From UMGS1387 sp045541355 (lineage in GTDB: Bacteria; Bacillota; Clostridia; Oscillospirales; CAG-382): a DNA stretch of 18,655 bases. The stretch lies in assembly GCA_045541355.1 (NCBI GenBank), contig JAZQIW010000090.1, forward strand, positions 1-18,655, in the 5' to 3' direction. The position numbers and the translations under genes were made by a program. Numbering within the stretch: position 1 is the first letter of the stretch; every line of letters begins with the position of its first letter. The notes under the pieces are model-generated. The model was given only the letters and a program-made list of their open reading frames with translations, was not told where the DNA came from and did no database searches. Of the stretch, positions 1 through 7,670 are shown piece by piece.

Positions 1-39
1 AACCCAATTAGCACAACCCCAAATGGAGGGTGTTAAGCC
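1..39. repeat. Head segment of an intergenic repeat (left copy)
   Basis: This stretch is clearly similar to 17981-18020. Both begin AACCCA, continue through AGCAC, then CCCCAAA, GGAGGG and end TAAGCC, with a few substitutions and one small indel. In both places it is followed, directly or after an insertion, by a stretch containing CCCTCTTTTTGAGTGGAG and then by the two-hairpin element. I see no coding potential. The element may continue beyond the left edge. Confidence 0.7.
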
Positions 40-70
40 ACCACGGCGAAAGAGGGAGGTTTAGCGGAGC

Positions 71-186
71 GTCGGGGAGAAGTAACATAAAGTTACATTT
101 GTCCCTGATTTTGACGAACCGAAGATAAAACCTCGAAAACCGTGAGTGTCAAAATCAGCAATTAAAAAAGACAAAATCCCCCCGAC
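71..186. repeat. Nested long inverted repeat inside the left intergenic repeat
   Basis: Three nested pairings can be read directly: GTCGGGG (71-77) with CCCCGAC (180-186); ATTTGTC (97-103) approximately with GACAAAAT (170-177); and CTGATTTTGAC (105-115) with GTCAAAATCAG (148-158), a perfect 11-bp arm. A small GTAAC/GTTAC hairpin sits at about 82-95. The segment is absent from the matching position at the right end of the window, so it looks like an insertion into the repeat there, or a deletion on the right. No function can be assigned. Confidence 0.6.
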
Positions 187-190
187 CGAG

Positions 191-300
191 CCACTCCCTC
201 TTTTTGAGTGGAGCGCTTTGGTTACTTTGTCGCGGGACAAAGTAACGGAAAACGCGGCTCGCAAGCCGCGGAACTTCCTGCTCGACAAAAAGTAACTAAA
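191..300. repeat. Family 2 two-hairpin intergenic element, copy 1
   Basis: The element starts with a CCACTC/GAGTGG hairpin (191-211). Hairpin A follows: GTTACTTTGTC (221-231), loop GCGG, GACAAAGTAAC (236-246), 11 perfect pairs. Hairpin B is CGCGGCT (253-259), loop CGCA (260-263), AGCCGCG (264-270). A conserved tail GAACTTCCTGC then leads to AAAAAGTAACT (287-297), whose AAAGTAAC can also pair with the 5' arm of hairpin A. Two further GTAACTAA motifs follow to about 325. The structure is shared with copies at 13741-13814 and 18102-18176. Confidence 0.75.
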
Positions 301-333
301 AAAGGTAACTAATAAAAGGTAACTAAAAACACG

Positions 334-360
334 AAAAAAGGACGGCTCACGCCGCCCTTT
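334..360 (-). terminator. Rho-independent terminator of the Cys-rich gene
   Basis: On the minus strand AAAGGGCGGC, loop GTGA and GCCGTCCTTT form a 10-bp stem with one G-U pair (337-346 with 351-360), and the 3' arm runs into a T tract. It lies 28 nt past the stop codon of the minus-strand gene, in the right orientation to end its transcript. Confidence 0.85.
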
Positions 361-387
361 CTAATTACCTTTGGAAACGAAAAAGAA

Positions 388-1389
388 TCAGTGACTCGAG
401 CATCCGCAACCGCAGGAGCCGGAATTTGAATTAGTTGTTGTGCCGAGAACATTTGCCATGGGAGCAACAGTTTCGTTGCACTGCTCTCCACCTGCAATTC
501 CTGAGGATCTTGCACCCGCCGATGCAGGGTAAAAGTCGCAGGTGGGGAATGCCATGCTTCTGAAGATTTCGCAGGGGTCGCTTGTCGTGTCGGAAAGAAC
601 ATTGCTTTCGCGGTTGGGTATGCAGTATTCGGCTGACTCGATGAGAAGCGAAACGGGACGTTCAATCTTTATAAGCGAGAAAAGACCGAGAGTTACATAT
701 AAGCACTTTGCACCCATGTCCTCGGGAATGGGAGTGCATCCGCAGCACTGACAGAGGTTTTCGGGTATCTGGTCGGCACTGCAGCAACAGCAACCGCAGT
801 TCCAGTTCTTGTCGGCAAGCTTTACACTGAGTACTATGGGTGCCGCCACCTCAAGCTGTACCTTGGGGGTGTTTGCAACATTCTGAGTAAAGGCTGAGGG
901 AGGAAGTGTGGCACAAATGTCGCTGTTAATGGTGTCTGATGTGAAAATGCTTACGTTTCCTTCACCGCCGAACATGACAACCTGCTTGTCGTAAACCGCG
1001 ATTCCGCAGAATTCGCGCGCCCTGCCCATAACACAAGCTTCAAAGCACAGCCTGAAGTAATAGCGTATGCTTATGGAATAATAGCCCTTGTTGAAGGCAA
1101 CATCTGATACGCTGATGCTTGCCCAGAGTACCTCCGCACACTTTGAACGGATATTCGAGGCGTTGTCGATAAATTCCTGACCCTCAGGGCCTAAGTACAC
1201 TCTTAAATCCTCAATACATTCCTTGTCTTTTGCAGAATCGTAGATTTTGTTCACGTCAATACAGGTTGACTTGTCACGGCCGGAAGATGAGGTTGTTCCG
1301 AGAACGCTTTGTGCGGCAGCAGCCTGAAGGGCGGTGTTTGCAGTTCCTGTTGTACAGGAACGGGAATTGTTACAAGTTTTGTCTGTCAT
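388..1389 (-). CDS. Cysteine-rich conserved hypothetical protein (possible spore-envelope protein)
   Basis: A 333-residue soluble protein with no signal peptide or membrane segment and about 26 cysteines (near 8%). They include a cluster CGCCCC followed by CQCCGC in the middle (about residues 198-219) and a C-terminal CGCGC tail. The central part (IYDSAKDKECIEDLRVYL onward to about residue 200) is well structured and, from memory, resembles uncharacterised proteins common in Clostridia; I cannot name the family. The start is fixed by a perfect AGGAGG 7 nt upstream (1397-1402). The gene stands alone and converges on a repeat region. A sequence matching the sigma-K pattern AC-N17-CATANNNTA lies upstream (1436-1463). 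With the cysteine richness this suggests, but does not show, mother-cell expression and a cross-linked spore-layer role. The alternative is a metal-binding cytosolic protein. Confidence 0.85.
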   Translation of the reverse strand: MTDKTCNNSRSCTTGTANTALQAAAAQSVLGTTSSSGRDKSTCIDVNKIYDSAKDKECIEDLRVYLGPEGQEFIDNASNIRSKCAEVLWASISVSDVAFNKGYYSISIRYYFRLCFEACVMGRAREFCGIAVYDKQVVMFGGEGNVSIFTSDTINSDICATLPPSAFTQNVANTPKVQLEVAAPIVLSVKLADKNWNCGCCCCSADQIPENLCQCCGCTPIPEDMGAKCLYVTLGLFSLIKIERPVSLLIESAEYCIPNRESNVLSDTTSDPCEIFRSMAFPTCDFYPASAGARSSGIAGGEQCNETVAPMANVLGTTTNSNSGSCGCGCSSH

Positions 1390-1410
1390 GGTAAAACCTC
1401 CTAAAGATAT

Positions 1411-1429
1411 AAGGCGGCATAAGCGCCTT
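1411..1429 (-). promoter_or_regulatory. Small hairpin in the 5' UTR of the Cys-rich gene
   Basis: AAGGCG (1411-1416) and CGCCTT (1424-1429) form a 6-bp inverted repeat lying 9 nt upstream of the AGGAGG ribosome binding site of the minus-strand gene. It could stabilise the leader; it does not sequester the ribosome binding site. Regulatory function is only a possibility. Confidence 0.35.
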
Positions 1430-1435
1430 TGTTTA

Positions 1436-1463
1436 TAGTTTATGCACCTTGTGAAAAAATGGT
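1436..1463 (-). promoter_or_regulatory. Sigma-K-like promoter of the Cys-rich gene
   Basis: Reading the minus strand, AC (complement of 1462-1463), 17 nt, then CATAAACTA (complement of 1436-1444) fits the B. subtilis sigma-K pattern AC-N17-CATANNNTA. Transcription would start near 1428, about 39 nt before the ATG. A sigma-A alternative (TATAAA, complement of 1432-1437) has no convincing -35. The match is short and AT-rich, so chance is possible. Confidence 0.4.
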
Positions 1464-1538
1464 TAAAATCGGCTGTATTGTGCTTAAAATCTTTTAAGTA
1501 TTTTCAAAATAACCCTTTTCTTTAACGGGAATGTGATG

Positions 1539-1594
1539 TATAATGAATATATAGAATGGCTGCCTGCGGTAAATAAAGGCCGCTGTTGTATAAT
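1539..1594 (+). promoter_or_regulatory. Candidate promoter region with two TATAAT boxes
   Basis: Two perfect -10 hexamers, each in the context TGTATAATGAA, lie 50 bp apart at 1539-1544 and 1589-1594 upstream of the aldo/keto reductase. Neither has a good -35 at 16-18 bp. A 7-bp-armed palindrome CTTAAAA/TTTTAAG lies just upstream (1483-1498). At least one box is probably the promoter for the reductase-lipoprotein pair, but which one cannot be decided by reading. Confidence 0.4.
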
Positions 1595-1622
1595 GAACGT
1601 TTTCAGAAAGGGAATGTTGAAT

Positions 1623-2753
1623 ATGAAATATAGACATATTGATAAGCTTGGTATTGATGTATCGGCGTTCGGACTTGGATGTATGCGTTTCCCCATGACA
1701 AAGGATGAAAAGGGAAATGACGTGGTTGATGAGAAAATTTCCACCGAAATTATAAGAGCGTGTATTGACGGAGGAGTCAATTATATTGATACGGCATATG
1801 TGTATTCGGGAGGCCTTAATGAAAAGTACGTGGGACTTGCCCTTCGTGACGGCTACCGTGAAAAGGTTTTCCTTGCCACAAAGCTGCCCGTGTGGGAATG
1901 TAATTCCAAGGAATATATGTATGAAAAGTTTGAGGAGCAATGTCAGAGACTGGGAACGGATTATATAGATTTTTACCTTGTTCACTGTCTGACAAAGGAT
2001 AAATGGCTTAAGGTCAAGGAGCTTGGCATATGCGATTTTCTCGATGACCTGAAGGCAAAGGGCAGAATAAAGTATGCCTGCTTCTCTTTCCATGATAATT
2101 ATGAGGCATTCGAAACAATACTTTGCGGTTATGACTGGGATATGTGCCAGCTTCAGTTCAATTATATGGATGTAGATAATCAGGCAGGCGAAAAGGGCGT
2201 AAGGCTCGCAGGTAAAAGGGGAGTGCCTGTTGTAATAATGGAGGGACTTTTGGGAGGAAAGCTTGCAAATGTTCCGTCGGATGTAAAGGCACATTTTGAA
2301 AAGGCAAACCCCGATAGAAGCCCCGTTGAATGGGCATTCCGCTGGCTGTGCGATTATCCCGAGGTTGCAACTGTGCTTTCGGGGGTTACAAATATGGAGC
2401 AGGCGAAGGATAACCTTGCTATCTTCGACAGATGCGAAAAAAACAGCTTGAGCGAAGAGGAAAAAAGGGTTGTCTCAGAGGCGAGGGAAATATATAAAAA
2501 GAGAATAAAGGTTGACTGTACGGGCTGTGAATATTGTATGCCGTGTCCCATGGATGTTGAAATCCCCAAGATCTTTGCAAAGTGGAATTACTCATATATG
2601 TATGAAATAAATGATGAGAGCTATAAAAAGCTTGTTGAAGAGAAAAAGGATGCATCCCGCTGCGTTGAGTGCAGGGCGTGTATGGATAAATGTCCGCAAG
2701 GCTTTGATATACCCCAAAAGCTTAAAGAGGCACATGAGTATTTTGGATTCTGA
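1623..2753 (+). CDS. Aldo/keto reductase with C-terminal 4Fe-4S binding domain
   Basis: A 376-residue cytosolic oxidoreductase. The N-terminal TIM-barrel (about 1-280) opens with MKYRHIDKLGIDVSAFGLG and carries the expected tetrad: Asp56 and Tyr61 in IDTAYVY, Lys87 in ATKLP and His121 in LVHCL. The C-terminal part holds two cysteine motifs, Cys299/302/305/308-Pro and Cys347/350/353/357-Pro, as in ferredoxin-type domains that bind two 4Fe-4S clusters. This AKR-plus-ferredoxin architecture is common in anaerobic Clostridia; substrates are mostly unknown and electrons may come from ferredoxin as well as NAD(P)H. I chose ATG 1623 because AAAGGGA (1607-1613) is 9 nt upstream and the protein then begins at the family's usual N-terminus; in-frame ATGs at 1533 and 1614 are poorer. 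A lipoprotein gene follows after 10 nt, probably co-transcribed. Confidence 0.92.
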   Translation: MKYRHIDKLGIDVSAFGLGCMRFPMTKDEKGNDVVDEKISTEIIRACIDGGVNYIDTAYVYSGGLNEKYVGLALRDGYREKVFLATKLPVWECNSKEYMYEKFEEQCQRLGTDYIDFYLVHCLTKDKWLKVKELGICDFLDDLKAKGRIKYACFSFHDNYEAFETILCGYDWDMCQLQFNYMDVDNQAGEKGVRLAGKRGVPVVIMEGLLGGKLANVPSDVKAHFEKANPDRSPVEWAFRWLCDYPEVATVLSGVTNMEQAKDNLAIFDRCEKNSLSEEEKRVVSEAREIYKKRIKVDCTGCEYCMPCPMDVEIPKIFAKWNYSYMYEINDESYKKLVEEKKDASRCVECRACMDKCPQGFDIPQKLKEAHEYFGF

Positions 2754-2763
2754 GGAGAGGTTT

Positions 2764-3624
2764 ATGTTGAAAATATTAAAGCTGTGTGCGGCACTTGTTC
2801 TTTTGAGCGTGGTGGTTCTTACCGGATGTAAAAACGAAAATAAGGATGAGGGCGAAAAGGGTAAGGCAGAAAAAAGCTTTGCCGAAACCTATGTACAGTA
2901 TGTCGATATATGGGACGGGTATAAGGTTTCCGAGTTCCAACATCTTGAAGGCAAAGAGTATACATATGCGGTGTACGAGCTTTCAAACGATAAGAATAAA
3001 TACCTTAGCGTTGTTGTAATCAGGGATGGTAAGGCTTTAAAAACCATTAGACAGGATTACCACGATTTTGCATTGGTGCACCCGACAACGGAAAACCTTG
3101 TTTCCGAGATTGATGTAAACTTTGACGGAAGAAATGACGTGCTCCTTTACGGCGGCAGCTTCGGTACGCAGCAGATGATGCTCCATAGCTGTTATCTCTC
3201 AAGCGATGACGGTCTTGAAAACTATCTGCCCTTCTTTGAGGTGTCGAATCCTGTGATTGATGGGGAAGACGAGATTATACGTTCATCGCAAAGAGAAAGC
3301 GCCGCTGTTTCAACCGAGACGGTTTATGAATGGGTGAACGGACATCTTACTGCTACGGCAGAGCTCACCTTTGCTCCGCATGACTATGTCTATAATATGT
3401 ACCCCGATGCAAGCGAATGGCTCGGAGAGGATAAACAAATGTATATGGAGAGCACGGATAGGTGCGTCATAGAAAAACAATGCATTTCCGATGATTGGTA
3501 TGTAAATGAGGTTTATATAAGCGAGAAGGATGAACGCCTCTGTAATGAGGACACAATGTGGAAGCTTGGCAGCGATAATCGCGGCAGCCTGGTGTACGCT
3601 GTCGGCGTAGAAAAGGCAGAATAG
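2764..3624 (+). CDS. Secreted lipoprotein with DxNxDGxxD loop (FG-GAP/XAC2610-like)
   Basis: A 286-residue lipoprotein. The N-terminus MLKILKLCAALVLLSVVVLTGC is a type II signal peptide with lipobox LTGC (Cys22), followed by a charged, Lys/Glu-rich linker. The mature part contains DVNFDGRND (Asp117 to Asp125) followed by VLLYGG. This resembles calcium-binding loops of FG-GAP/VCBS-type beta-propeller repeats and of the XAC2610-related proteins found in many Clostridia. The precise family is uncertain and the function unknown. Start ATG 2764 is preceded by GGAGAGG (2753-2759), just after the stop of the aldo/keto reductase; the frame is open further upstream but would lose the signal peptide. 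Translational coupling with the reductase is likely, but a functional link is not evident. No clear terminator follows. Confidence 0.85.
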   Translation: MLKILKLCAALVLLSVVVLTGCKNENKDEGEKGKAEKSFAETYVQYVDIWDGYKVSEFQHLEGKEYTYAVYELSNDKNKYLSVVVIRDGKALKTIRQDYHDFALVHPTTENLVSEIDVNFDGRNDVLLYGGSFGTQQMMLHSCYLSSDDGLENYLPFFEVSNPVIDGEDEIIRSSQRESAAVSTETVYEWVNGHLTATAELTFAPHDYVYNMYPDASEWLGEDKQMYMESTDRCVIEKQCISDDWYVNEVYISEKDERLCNEDTMWKLGSDNRGSLVYAVGVEKAE

Positions 3625-3643
3625 ATATTTTTTTAAAAAACCC

Positions 3644-3672
3644 TTGATAAATAAGGCTGCTTGTAGTATAAT
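3644..3672 (+). promoter_or_regulatory. Sigma-A promoter for the DUF1015-valS unit
   Basis: TTGATA (3644-3649) and TATAAT (3667-3672) are separated by exactly 17 bp. Transcription would start near 3679, leaving a leader of only about 30 nt before the DUF1015 start codon. That is far too short for a T-box riboswitch, although a tRNA synthetase gene is in the transcript. Confidence 0.8.
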
Positions 3673-3709
3673 ATAATGTATTATTTTAGTTTCGATGGGA
3701 GTATTTGAT

Positions 3710-5002
3710 ATGGCAGAGGTTAGAGCCTTTAAAGCGCTTAGATTTACGGAAAACGGCGGAGATATTTCAAAGAATGTCTGCCCGCCTTATGATATTATCA
3801 GCGAAGAGGAAAGACTGGGATATATTAAAGAGTCACAGAACAATATAATCAGACTTGAGAAGCCCGTGGGCGATGATGCCTATGAAAAGGCAAAAGAGCT
3901 TTATCTCGACTGGACAGATAAAGAGATAATTGCCGTGGATGACAAAAAGGGCATCTATGTGTATGAAGAAGAGTTTGATGTTGCAGGGAAAGTTTATAAA
4001 ATCAAGGGCATTTTTGTAAGAGTGCGCCTTGAGGAGTTTGAAAAGGGAGTAGTGCTTCCTCATGAAGAAACACTTTCAAAGGCAAAGCAGGATCGCTTTG
4101 ACCTTATGTGCTCTACCTTCTGTAATTTCAGCCCCATCTACTGTATGTATACCGATGAAAAGAGAGAAATCTCGTCGGTTGTTAATGAAATGTCCTGTGA
4201 TAAGCCGGAGATAGAGTTTACGGCAGGCGACGGAGTTGTCCAGAGAATATGGAAGTGCGAGGATGAGCAGATAACAAATAAGGTCGAGGAGCTTTTCCGC
4301 GACAAACAGCTTTTCATAGCTGATGGACACCATAGATATGAGACGGGTATAAGATTCAGAAATAAGCTTGCGGCTGACGGCGTAATTACCGATAAAGAGC
4401 ATGATGCAAACTTCATTATGATGTTCCTTATAGATATGGAAAATTCGGGACTTGTGGTGTTCCCGACACATAGAATGGTAACCGGGCTTGAGGACTTTGA
4501 CGGTGAAAAGGCACTTTGCGGAATGAGAGAATACTTTGATGTGTCCGAGATTTCCGAGGATGATATAGATAAAGAGCTTTTATGCCATGAGAATGATAAA
4601 GCAAACGTGATGGCGCTTGACGGTAAATTTTATCTTTCGGTTATGAAAGAGAATGCCCTTGAAAAGCTCTCGGAGATGAATCCGGGAAAATCCGAGGCAT
4701 ATAAAGAGCTTGATGTCACGGTGCTTCATAGCCTGATACTTGAAAATGTTCTTGGCATAGATAAGGAAAACATGGCAAATCAGATAAACCTTAAATATAC
4801 AAGAGATAAGAACGAGGCAATTGAGGCGGTAAAGTCGGGCAAGGCAAACTGTTCATTTATAATAAATGCGACAAAGGTAGAGGAAATAAAGGCGGTTGCC
4901 CTTGCAGGAGAAAAAATGCCTCAGAAGAGTACATATTTCTATCCCAAGCTTATAACCGGTCTTGTAATGAACAGACTCGAAAAAGCTGACATCTTAAGAT
5001 AA
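3710..5002 (+). CDS. DUF1015 family protein
   Basis: A 430-residue soluble protein recognised as DUF1015 from its opening (AEVRAFKALRF, then NVCPPYDIIS), the segment VLPHEETLSKAKQDR with SPIY after it, and the signature ADGHHRYETGIRF at about residue 205. Length is normal for the family. DUF1015 proteins are widespread in anaerobes and often lie near serine-biosynthesis genes; to my knowledge their activity is not firmly established. Here the gene precedes valyl-tRNA synthetase by 24 nt and shares its promoter. Start: GGGAG (3697-3701) is well placed for ATG 3710, whereas an in-frame ATG at 3695 overlaps that ribosome binding site and has none of its own. Confidence 0.92.
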   Translation: MAEVRAFKALRFTENGGDISKNVCPPYDIISEEERLGYIKESQNNIIRLEKPVGDDAYEKAKELYLDWTDKEIIAVDDKKGIYVYEEEFDVAGKVYKIKGIFVRVRLEEFEKGVVLPHEETLSKAKQDRFDLMCSTFCNFSPIYCMYTDEKREISSVVNEMSCDKPEIEFTAGDGVVQRIWKCEDEQITNKVEELFRDKQLFIADGHHRYETGIRFRNKLAADGVITDKEHDANFIMMFLIDMENSGLVVFPTHRMVTGLEDFDGEKALCGMREYFDVSEISEDDIDKELLCHENDKANVMALDGKFYLSVMKENALEKLSEMNPGKSEAYKELDVTVLHSLILENVLGIDKENMANQINLKYTRDKNEAIEAVKSGKANCSFIINATKVEEIKAVALAGEKMPQKSTYFYPKLITGLVMNRLEKADILR

Positions 5003-5026
5003 CTACTCGAAAGGATATAGATAAAA

Positions 5027-7654
5027 ATGCCAAAAGAATTACAAAAAAACTATGACCCTTCCACAAGTGAGGAAAGAATATATAAGGCTTGGGAAGATAA
5101 CGGTTGCTTTAAGCCATCGGGGGATAAAACACGCGATCCGTATACAATCGTAATTCCGCCGCCAAATGTAACGGGTCAGCTTCATATGGGACACGCCCTT
5201 GACGATACTCTCCAGGATATTCTTATCCGTTATAAGAGAATGCGCGGCTTTGATACACTCTGGGTACCCGGCACAGACCACGCAGGTATTGCGACACAGA
5301 TAAAGGTTGAAGAAAACCTCAGAAAAGAAGAGGGTCTTACACGCTATGACCTTGGCAGAGAAAAGTTCCTTGAGCGTGTATGGGACTGGAAGAATCAGTA
5401 CGGCAACAGAATTATTATGCAGCTTAAAAAGCTTGGCTGCTCTTGTGACTGGTCAAAGCTTCGCTTTACAATGGATGAGGGCTGCTCAAGAGCAGTAAAG
5501 GAAGTCTTTGTAAACCTTTACAATAAGGGACTCATATATAAAGGTCATAGAATTGCAAACTGGTGCCCCCATTGCCTTACGGCACTCTCGGATGCCGAGG
5601 TTGAAAATCCCGAACAGCAGGGTGCATACTGGCACATCAAGTATAAGGCGGTTGACAGCGACGATTATGTTGTTGTAGCAACAACTCGTCCCGAGACACT
5701 TTTCGGTGATACGGCAGTTGCGGTAAATCCCGAGGATAAGAGATATGCACACCTTGTCGGTAAGTGTGTTGTAGTGCCCTTTGTAAACAGAGAAATTCCC
5801 ATTATCACAGACGAATATGCCGATATGGAAAAGGGAACAGGCTGTGTAAAGATTACACCTGCCCATGACCCCAATGACTTCCTTGTAGGACAAAGACATG
5901 ACCTTGAACAGATTGTCGTAATGAATGACGACGCAACCCTCAACTCTGTTGCAGGAAAGTTTGAAGGCATGGATAGATATGAGGCAAGAAAGGCAATTGT
6001 CAAAGAGCTTGAAGAAATGGGCATACTTGTAAAGGTAGAGCCTACGGTTCATAATGTCGGAGTATGTTACAGATGCGGCACAACCGTAGAGCCCCTCATT
6101 TCAGATCAGTGGTTTGTAAAGATGCAGCCTCTTGCCGAGCCTGCCATTGAAGCAGTCAGAAACGGTACAATCAAGTTTATTCCCGACAATCAGGCGAAAA
6201 AGTACTTTAACTGGATGGAAAATATCCATGACTGGTGTATTTCCCGCCAGCTCTGGTGGGGACATAGAATACCCGCCTTCTACTGCGATAAGTGCGGTAA
6301 GATGATTGTATCAAAGGAAGACGAGAAAATCTGTCCCGACTGCGGCGCAGAGCTCAGACAGGAGGAGGATGTACTCGATACATGGTTTTCTTCTGCTCTC
6401 TGGCCCTTCTCGACTCTCGGCTGGCCCGATAATACAGAGGACCTTAAGAGATACTACCCCACATCCACACTTGTTACCGGTTATGATATAATTACCTTCT
6501 GGGTATCCAGAATGATTTTCTCGGGACTTGAACATACAGGCAAGGCACCCTTTGAAAACGTGCTTATTCACGGTCTTGTAAGAGACGAACAGGGTAGAAA
6601 GATGTCTAAATCCCTCGGTAACGGCATTGACCCGCTTGAGGTTATTGCACAGTACGGCGCGGATGCGCTGAGATTCACTCTTGTTACAGGTAATGCCCCC
6701 GGTAACGATATGAGATTCTCGTCTACAAAGATGGATAACTCCAGAAACTTTGCAAATAAGCTGTGGAATGCGGCTCGCTTCGTTCTTCTCAATCTTGATG
6801 ATGAAACAAAACCCACAATTCCCGAAACACTTCAGATTGAAGATAAGTGGATACTCACACACTTCAATAATGCAGTAAAGGAAATCACAAATAACCTTGA
6901 TAAGTTTGAACTCGGTATTGCTGCGGCAAAGCTTCATGAATTTATCTGGGATGTGTTCTGTGACTGGTATATTGAGGTTGTAAAGCCCAGACTCTTTGAT
7001 AAGGGAAGCGAAGATAATAAAAACGCACAAAGCGTACTTCTCTATGTTCTCACGGGAATCCTTAAGCTCATTCATCCCTTCATGCCCTATATTTCCGAGG
7101 AAATATGGTCCAATATCAACGTTTCGGATAAGATGCTTATTGTAAGCGAATATCCCGAATATGATGCAAAGTACGACTTTGGCTCGGAATGTGCAGATAT
7201 GGATAGAGTTATCGACGCTATCAAGAGCGTCAGAAACACAAGAACAGGCATGAACGTGCCTCCGTCAAGAAAGGCAAAGCTTTATATCATTTCTGATTAT
7301 AAGGATTCCTTTAACGAAAAGACAAGTAAGTTCTTTGAAAGACTTGCATCTGCTTCAGAGGTTGAGGTTGTCAGTTCCTTTGACGGAGAGGGTGCTGTAA
7401 GCATTGTATCCGACGGTGCCAGAATTTTCATCCCCATGGCTGAAATGGTTGACCTTGATAAGGAACGCGAAAGACTCGAAAAGGAAAGACAGACTGCCGT
7501 TTCGGAAATCGACAGAGTAAATAAGAAGCTTTCCAATGCATCGTTCGTTGATAAGGCGCCTGCGGCAGTAGTCGAGGGAGAAAAGGCAAAGCTCCAGAAG
7601 TATACCGAAATGCTCTCAAATGTTGAAGAAATGCTGAGAAATCTCGGAAAATAA
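5027..7654 (+). CDS. valS: Valyl-tRNA synthetase
   Basis: An 875-residue class I synthetase that charges tRNA-Val, with editing of misactivated threonine. The HIGH motif is HMGH (residues 53-56) in PPNVTGQLHMGHALDD and the KMSKS motif is residues 525-529. Between them lies the editing domain, with ATTRPETLFGDTAVAVNP. A zinc-ribbon-like CDKCGK...CPDCG follows WWGHRIPAFY. The C-terminus (about 810-875) is a charged coiled coil, DKERERLEKERQ onward, as in bacterial ValS tRNA-binding arms. Length and order are standard for the bacterial enzyme. The ribosome binding site is GAAAGG (5009-5014). The gene is the second in a unit with DUF1015; there is no T-box leader directly upstream, since the gap is 24 nt. 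A strong terminator follows. Confidence 0.98.
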   Translation: MPKELQKNYDPSTSEERIYKAWEDNGCFKPSGDKTRDPYTIVIPPPNVTGQLHMGHALDDTLQDILIRYKRMRGFDTLWVPGTDHAGIATQIKVEENLRKEEGLTRYDLGREKFLERVWDWKNQYGNRIIMQLKKLGCSCDWSKLRFTMDEGCSRAVKEVFVNLYNKGLIYKGHRIANWCPHCLTALSDAEVENPEQQGAYWHIKYKAVDSDDYVVVATTRPETLFGDTAVAVNPEDKRYAHLVGKCVVVPFVNREIPIITDEYADMEKGTGCVKITPAHDPNDFLVGQRHDLEQIVVMNDDATLNSVAGKFEGMDRYEARKAIVKELEEMGILVKVEPTVHNVGVCYRCGTTVEPLISDQWFVKMQPLAEPAIEAVRNGTIKFIPDNQAKKYFNWMENIHDWCISRQLWWGHRIPAFYCDKCGKMIVSKEDEKICPDCGAELRQEEDVLDTWFSSALWPFSTLGWPDNTEDLKRYYPTSTLVTGYDIITFWVSRMIFSGLEHTGKAPFENVLIHGLVRDEQGRKMSKSLGNGIDPLEVIAQYGADALRFTLVTGNAPGNDMRFSSTKMDNSRNFANKLWNAARFVLLNLDDETKPTIPETLQIEDKWILTHFNNAVKEITNNLDKFELGIAAAKLHEFIWDVFCDWYIEVVKPRLFDKGSEDNKNAQSVLLYVLTGILKLIHPFMPYISEEIWSNINVSDKMLIVSEYPEYDAKYDFGSECADMDRVIDAIKSVRNTRTGMNVPPSRKAKLYIISDYKDSFNEKTSKFFERLASASEVEVVSSFDGEGAVSIVSDGARIFIPMAEMVDLDKERERLEKERQTAVSEIDRVNKKLSNASFVDKAPAAVVEGEKAKLQKYTEMLSNVEEMLRNLGK

Positions 7655-7670
7655 ATTGCTTGATTTATAA

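Noticed and set aside
61..288. Minus-strand 75-codon open frame across the left repeat
   Set aside because: It runs through the palindromic repeat elements, starts without a ribosome binding site and has no plausible protein features; it is an accidental reading of repeat DNA.
1494..2294. Minus-strand open frame of 266 codons opposite the aldo/keto reductase
   Set aside because: It is antisense to a gene with a full catalytic tetrad and Fe-S motifs, and it lacks any recognisable domain.
3610..3709. Possible T-box riboswitch upstream of the DUF1015-valS unit
   Set aside because: The promoter at 3644-3672 leaves about 30 nt of leader, and no T-box sequence or specifier hairpin is present.
6311..7075. 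Minus-strand open frame of 254 codons inside valS
   Set aside because: It is antisense to the KMSKS and anticodon-binding region of valS and has no independent start signals.
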